From NCBI RefSeq assembly GCF_037038585.1, contig NC_092520.1:117969001-118033000 (forward strand): a stretch of DNA of 64,000 nt, read 5' to 3'. The notes beneath the pieces were generated by a model that did not search any database, was not told the DNA's origin, and was given only the letters and a program-made list of their open reading frames with translations. This stretch comes from Patagioenas fasciata. Lineage: Eukaryota; Chordata; Aves; Columbiformes; Columbidae. This document shows positions 60,501-64,000 of the stretch, one piece after another. Made by a program: the position numbers and the translations under genes. Every line of letters starts with the position of its first letter. The first letter of the stretch is position 1.

Positions 60501-62810
60501 ATCACACAGCAGGGACCTACAGCGAGATCTACCCAGTGTCTCTTGGATTTCTGTCCTAACTGTGTCTTGAATTATTTTGACAAAAAAACACAGTTACACC
60601 TGCACAATAATGTTTTGACTCAGTCTAATTACAGAAGTCATGAAATGCCTAGACACAGAAATATAGCTGTGAAAATGAGCAACATGGTTATTTGAACCCA
60701 TGTGTTTCCACAAGCCTTTCTCAGATTCTTAGTGGTGTTTACTGAGCAAAAGACAACAACCTTGAGGATAATTAGGCCTGATTCCCATGAACATTCAGGA
60801 TCACTGTATGTGATGAAACACTCATAAGCAATGTTTTTCCACTGTAAACCACATCAGAAGCCCAGAGTGGCATATTATTTAGACAGCAATCCCCCTATTC
60901 TCCTGCTAGGCAGGAATATTCCAGCAAAAGTTTTTAGTGGTAGACACTTCATGTCTGGAGACAGCAGTCTGCAAATTTTACCCTTAAGTGGTTTATTGCT
61001 GATTTTCAAGATACATTTTCTTCTTCTTTTTTCATTCAAGTAAATATAATTTCACATCTTATAGGACGCAAAACAAAGAATTCATCCTTCTCCTTGATAT
61101 AGAATGGATTTCCTTCTGCCTTCATAATTTCTCAGTTTTTCAATGTCAGAGTTACCTTCAGTGGCTGATTGCGGAATCCTGATGGACACAAATTAAAATA
61201 TTTGTGTCCCTAGCAAGAGCTATAAAATGAGAAGGTCAGGAGGGGAAATGATATCTGCATGCAGTCAGAGGACATTAAATGGTCTTGCTTGTGTGTAAGG
61301 TGGAATTGAACAGAACTATATGTATTAGATATGCAGTACACCTACTTGTGCTGATCTGCTTTGAGTTCCTATGGGTTTTGACCTGGTCTTGACCTGTGAT
61401 GTTAGTCCCTTGTTTATCAGAGTAAACATTTGCCAGTTTACACACAGGATCTATGGGGCATTAGTTCCCAAATAATTTTCCATACCAGAAAAAATTTAGC
61501 AGGTATTTTGGGCGAAAACTACCCTCAAGGCACAGGCCCTATACATTGCATGCACATGTGGCCCAGGGACCATGGGGTGTTTTTTTCTGTTTTGAAATTC
61601 TAGTTTCAGCCTCTCTAGTTTATTTTACTCCATTTCCTTGCATTTTAGATATTATTCTTATTTTATGATCACCTGAGCATACTGCATACATATCTTTGAA
61701 ATACTGATTGCCTACCAGTGTCAAAAGGGGTACTTTTCATACTGCTGAAATCATATTCTCTGTCAATGTCTTGGGCAGGTTGGAAAGATGCCATCAACAC
61801 CACAATAATCAATTTCAATAATGAGAAGATGCAGATCACATGGGTAGCAAGAGAATCATTTCCCAGTGAGAATGTGTCGTTTTCTTATACGTGAGTACTG
61901 ACAGTGCCTGTTCTCCTCTTCTTAAAGGACTTACTTTGAGAGGCTCAAATATCTAAGTTCATTTGAGTCTTCTGTGAACTGCGCCTGAAAATGCTTTTAA
62001 TATTTTTCCATCATCCAGCACAAAACCTGTTTATATTCACAACCTGCTACAGAAACGTACAAATCAGGAAGCCCGCTGAATAGTCAGTCAGAAGAGACAT
62101 TATGTGAAACATTTGACCCTCTTTTGCCTTTATGCTAAATATTAATGCTAATTACACTATCGGAAGTGTTTTTTTCCACATCTATGTATATATTTTCCTT
62201 GTTAACAGATGTCATTAATGACTAATAGAAATTTAATGTTTTGGTTAAAGACAGTCATAGAGCTTGATCTTCCCTGTTCTTTGTGCGCGGTGTACATGAA
62301 AGAACTTTTAGCAGTACAGTCTTGGAAACAGATTAGTGAAAACGTGTCTGAATAAACCATTCTCTTGTTAGAAAACAACACCAACACCATGAAGGAAAAA
62401 ATAATTTCAGAGTGCAGCAAAACACAGGGCTGAAGAGTCAGTGAGGTTTGGGTAATGAATTCCCTCACACCACTATGAAATATGGTGCTTCAAGAAATTC
62501 CATATACAGACTTCCCTTGGTAGGAGTATTTGAAAAAAAAAAAAAAAGATATAAAAAAGAAAGAAGTGTAACAAGAAGGAATTAACTTGTGTTAACTGGT
62601 AAGGCCTTTGCATTAACCAATATTATTTCATTTATAGATTTGACGAAGGTACTCACAAAGTTTGGAAGCCATGTCCAACCTATTTATTGGATCAAGGTTA
62701 TAATTCTGGATGTCTTTTTAAGACAGAAGGACCCACTCTTGCCATCTCTATCAGGAACAACAATGGAAGTGAAGAGCTTTTTTCTAAAATATTAAAATCT
62801 GACTTTTATA
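54450..62810 (+). CDS. CRLF2: Gene 2: CRLF2 (TSLP receptor), first three coding exons; continues beyond the window
   Basis: The gene encodes a type I cytokine receptor chain that in mammals pairs with IL7RA to bind TSLP. Exons 54450-54525, 61779-61890 and 62638-62810 join in phases 1 and 2 and leave in phase 1, giving 120 residues. Residues 1-25 are a signal peptide. D1 then reads IINFNNEKMQITW, NVSFSYTF, CPTYLLDQGYNSGCLF and LAISIRN. Human CRLF2 has YFNLETVQVTW, NLTFHYRF, CTNYLLQEGHTSGCLL and YFSIRNG at the same spacings. As in CRLF2, the first conserved cysteine pair is missing (QITW in place of NCTW) and only Cys75/Cys88 remain. D2, transmembrane and tail exons are not in the window. An IL2RG-like chain is the main alternative but fits less well. 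Confidence 0.85.
54526..61778. other. First coding intron of CRLF2, 7.25 kb
   Basis: The intron has a GTAAGT donor and a TTGGGCAG acceptor. It contains a poly-A run (56811-56829), short T-rich runs and a probable solo LTR (about 57265-57891). The rest is unique AT-rich sequence. Confidence 0.7.
57265..57891 (+). mobile_element. Probable solo LTR of an avian endogenous retrovirus
   Basis: The right part reads CTCAATCCACAGGTTTCACC, TTCTCTCCCCCTTATGGGGG, GGAAGTGAGTGAGTGG and AGCTTGGGTTAAACTACATCA. This is the 3' pattern I recognise from many avian LTRs, which end GGGTTAAACCACA(A)CA. An ATTAAA polyadenylation-type signal precedes it (about 57757). The left boundary is approximate and no target-site duplication was identified. 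No gag, pol or env sequence is adjacent. Confidence 0.65.
61779..61890 (+). CDS. CRLF2: CRLF2 exon 2: first half of D1
   Basis: Acceptor TTGGGCAG ends at 61778; donor GTGAGT starts at 61891. Phase 1 in, phase 2 out. Residues 26-62 contain IINFNNEKMQITW and the sequons NTT and NVS. The FN.E...TW pattern is that of mammalian CRLF2. The preceding intron is 7253 bp. Confidence 0.87.
62638..62810 (+). CDS. CRLF2: CRLF2 exon 3: second half of D1
   Basis: Acceptor TTTATAG ends at 62637; donor GTGAGT starts at 62811. Phase 2 in, phase 1 out. Residues 64-120 contain Cys75 and Cys88 in CPTYLLDQGYNSGC, then SIRNNNGSEELF, parallel to human SIRNGTHPVF. The next exon (D2) is expected to the right of 64000; none is recognisable in 62811-64000. 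Confidence 0.88.
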
Positions 62811-64000
62811 GTGAGTATGTAAAATAACAACTACTTGTAGTACTAGTGTCTTCACTTATTCTCTAGTTGTCCTTAGTTTGAGAATAAATCGGTCACACTG
62901 GTGTATAAAATATTACCTCTTTGTGTGCCTGTATGGGAATGTAGCAGAAGATTTGTTGAGGAGATTAATTAAATGTAAATACGCTCAAGTGACTTGCACC
63001 TGTCTGTAGAAAAAGCACATACACCACACTAATTGTTTTACGAATCTTGTGTGCTTGATGAGTAGAACCTCTGTGTTAGATAACATAGGCCTGTGAGAAA
63101 CTCTAGGCACCTTATCACTATGAGATTCCTGCTTTGTTGTGAGAAAGAGAGGGAGGCTGCACCTGCTTGAAGCCTTGAAATACAGGCAAGGTCAGCAGGC
63201 CCAGTGATCTTCCTAAAAGGGCTGAATTTACCAGCACCTGTGTCCCCCCTGGTGTCACCTCTGCCTGGGAGCTGAGGTGCCGCTTCAGATATCCCCCAGT
63301 AGAGAGGTAACTAAAATAAAACTTGCTCTTTGCAGTGCATTCATGGCCTCTGGCTCTTCTTGCAACGTGCCTGCATATGTGTACACAATCCCAAAACCTA
63401 AATACAGTTACTTCATGCTGATTTTCATCCCTGCTGTCACCTGTAGTTACTCAGGCCTGTGTGCAGCTGCAGCTAAGTCGGATTACATAGGACAGTCAGA
63501 TTTGTTCCAAACCAGTATCAAAATTAGAATGACAATGTTAAAATATATGGGTGTTCTTAGTCTAGTGTAGGTTTGCTCAGTATTCATATCAGGAAAATTA
63601 ATAAAAGTTGATAGTTTCTTGTCAGTCCTGTCTGTGTGATCTTTCCCACATTTTCAACCTTTCATTCTTGTGCCACCTTCCATGGGACGTGAGGCAGTAA
63701 GCTACTTCTTATCAAAGAGACTGTCATGAAACCATGATCAGATGCCTATAGAAATTAGCTGAGAAGCTCTTGTACAATCTGGCAGTGTAAGAGAGACATC
63801 CTCCTACTAGTAGAGAGATTATGTTAATGTTTTTATTAAAGCCCTTCTATCCCCAAATACATATTTCACATCTAGTGTGAGATTAGTCTATTAAAATCTT
63901 CTGGAATTGCACATAGTTACAGGATTTAAAGCAGACGAATGTTTTTCTGATAAAAATAATGCATAAAATATAAAATGCAGAATTATCTGGAAAATGTATT
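62811..64000. other. CRLF2 intron after D1, to the window edge
   Basis: It begins with the GTGAGT donor. No D2 exon could be recognised in the remaining 1.19 kb; the 97-codon frame at 63277-63570 lacks receptor features. Confidence 0.6.

Noticed and set aside
1-64000. tRNA, rRNA, CRISPR or bacterial operon features
   Set aside because: No tRNA B-box-like GGTTCGAATC context, no spaced repeats of CRISPR type and no prokaryotic gene organisation; the window is vertebrate nuclear DNA.

Overview
This is nuclear DNA from a vertebrate, almost certainly a bird. It is AT-rich and gene-poor, with compact exons that have GT/AG borders separated by introns of 80 bp to over 7 kb. It carries several 5'-truncated CR1 LINE copies with typical avian 3' ends, plus an LTR fragment ending in a GGGTTAAAC-type motif that I associate with avian endogenous retroviruses. 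Nearly all long open frames are chance frames or decayed CR1 reverse-transcriptase pieces; the real coding sequence lies in short spliced exons.

Two class I cytokine receptor genes lie in tandem on the + strand. Gene 1 (about 5.9-22.2 kb) is an alpha chain of the IL5RA/CSF2RA/IL3RA group. Nine consecutive coding exons join in one open frame of 395 residues: D1, D2 with four cysteines, D3 with WSEWS, a transmembrane segment, and a short tail with a box-1-like Pro-rich motif. Only the signal-peptide exon is uncertain; two candidates are listed. The D3 and tail resemble IL5RA most and the D2 resembles CSF2RA most, so orthology is left open.

Gene 2 starts at 54450 and runs off the right edge. 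Its signal-peptide exon and both D1 exons match CRLF2 (TSLP receptor) closely, including the W.....C.(x12).C spacing and the absence of the usual first cysteine pair. In mammals CRLF2 lies beside CSF2RA and IL3RA in PAR1, so this window appears to be the avian counterpart of that cluster.

The 32 kb between the two genes (22.2-54.4 kb) contains no gene I can support. It holds CR1 fragments (plus strand at 22.4-23.3 kb; minus strand at 28.7-29.05, 35.4-35.6, 40.9-41.9 and 50.1-50.3 kb), two inverted copies of a dispersed repeat with a hAT-like end (31.4 and 50.0-50.1 kb), an imperfect ~105-bp tandem repeat (25.2-25.4 kb), a 40-bp tandem duplication (47.75 kb), a compound microsatellite (48.64 kb), short palindromes, one unexplained 143-codon frame (24.3 kb) and one stretch that looks like a conserved enhancer (42.6 kb). 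The long first coding intron of gene 2 contains a probable solo LTR (about 57.3-57.9 kb).
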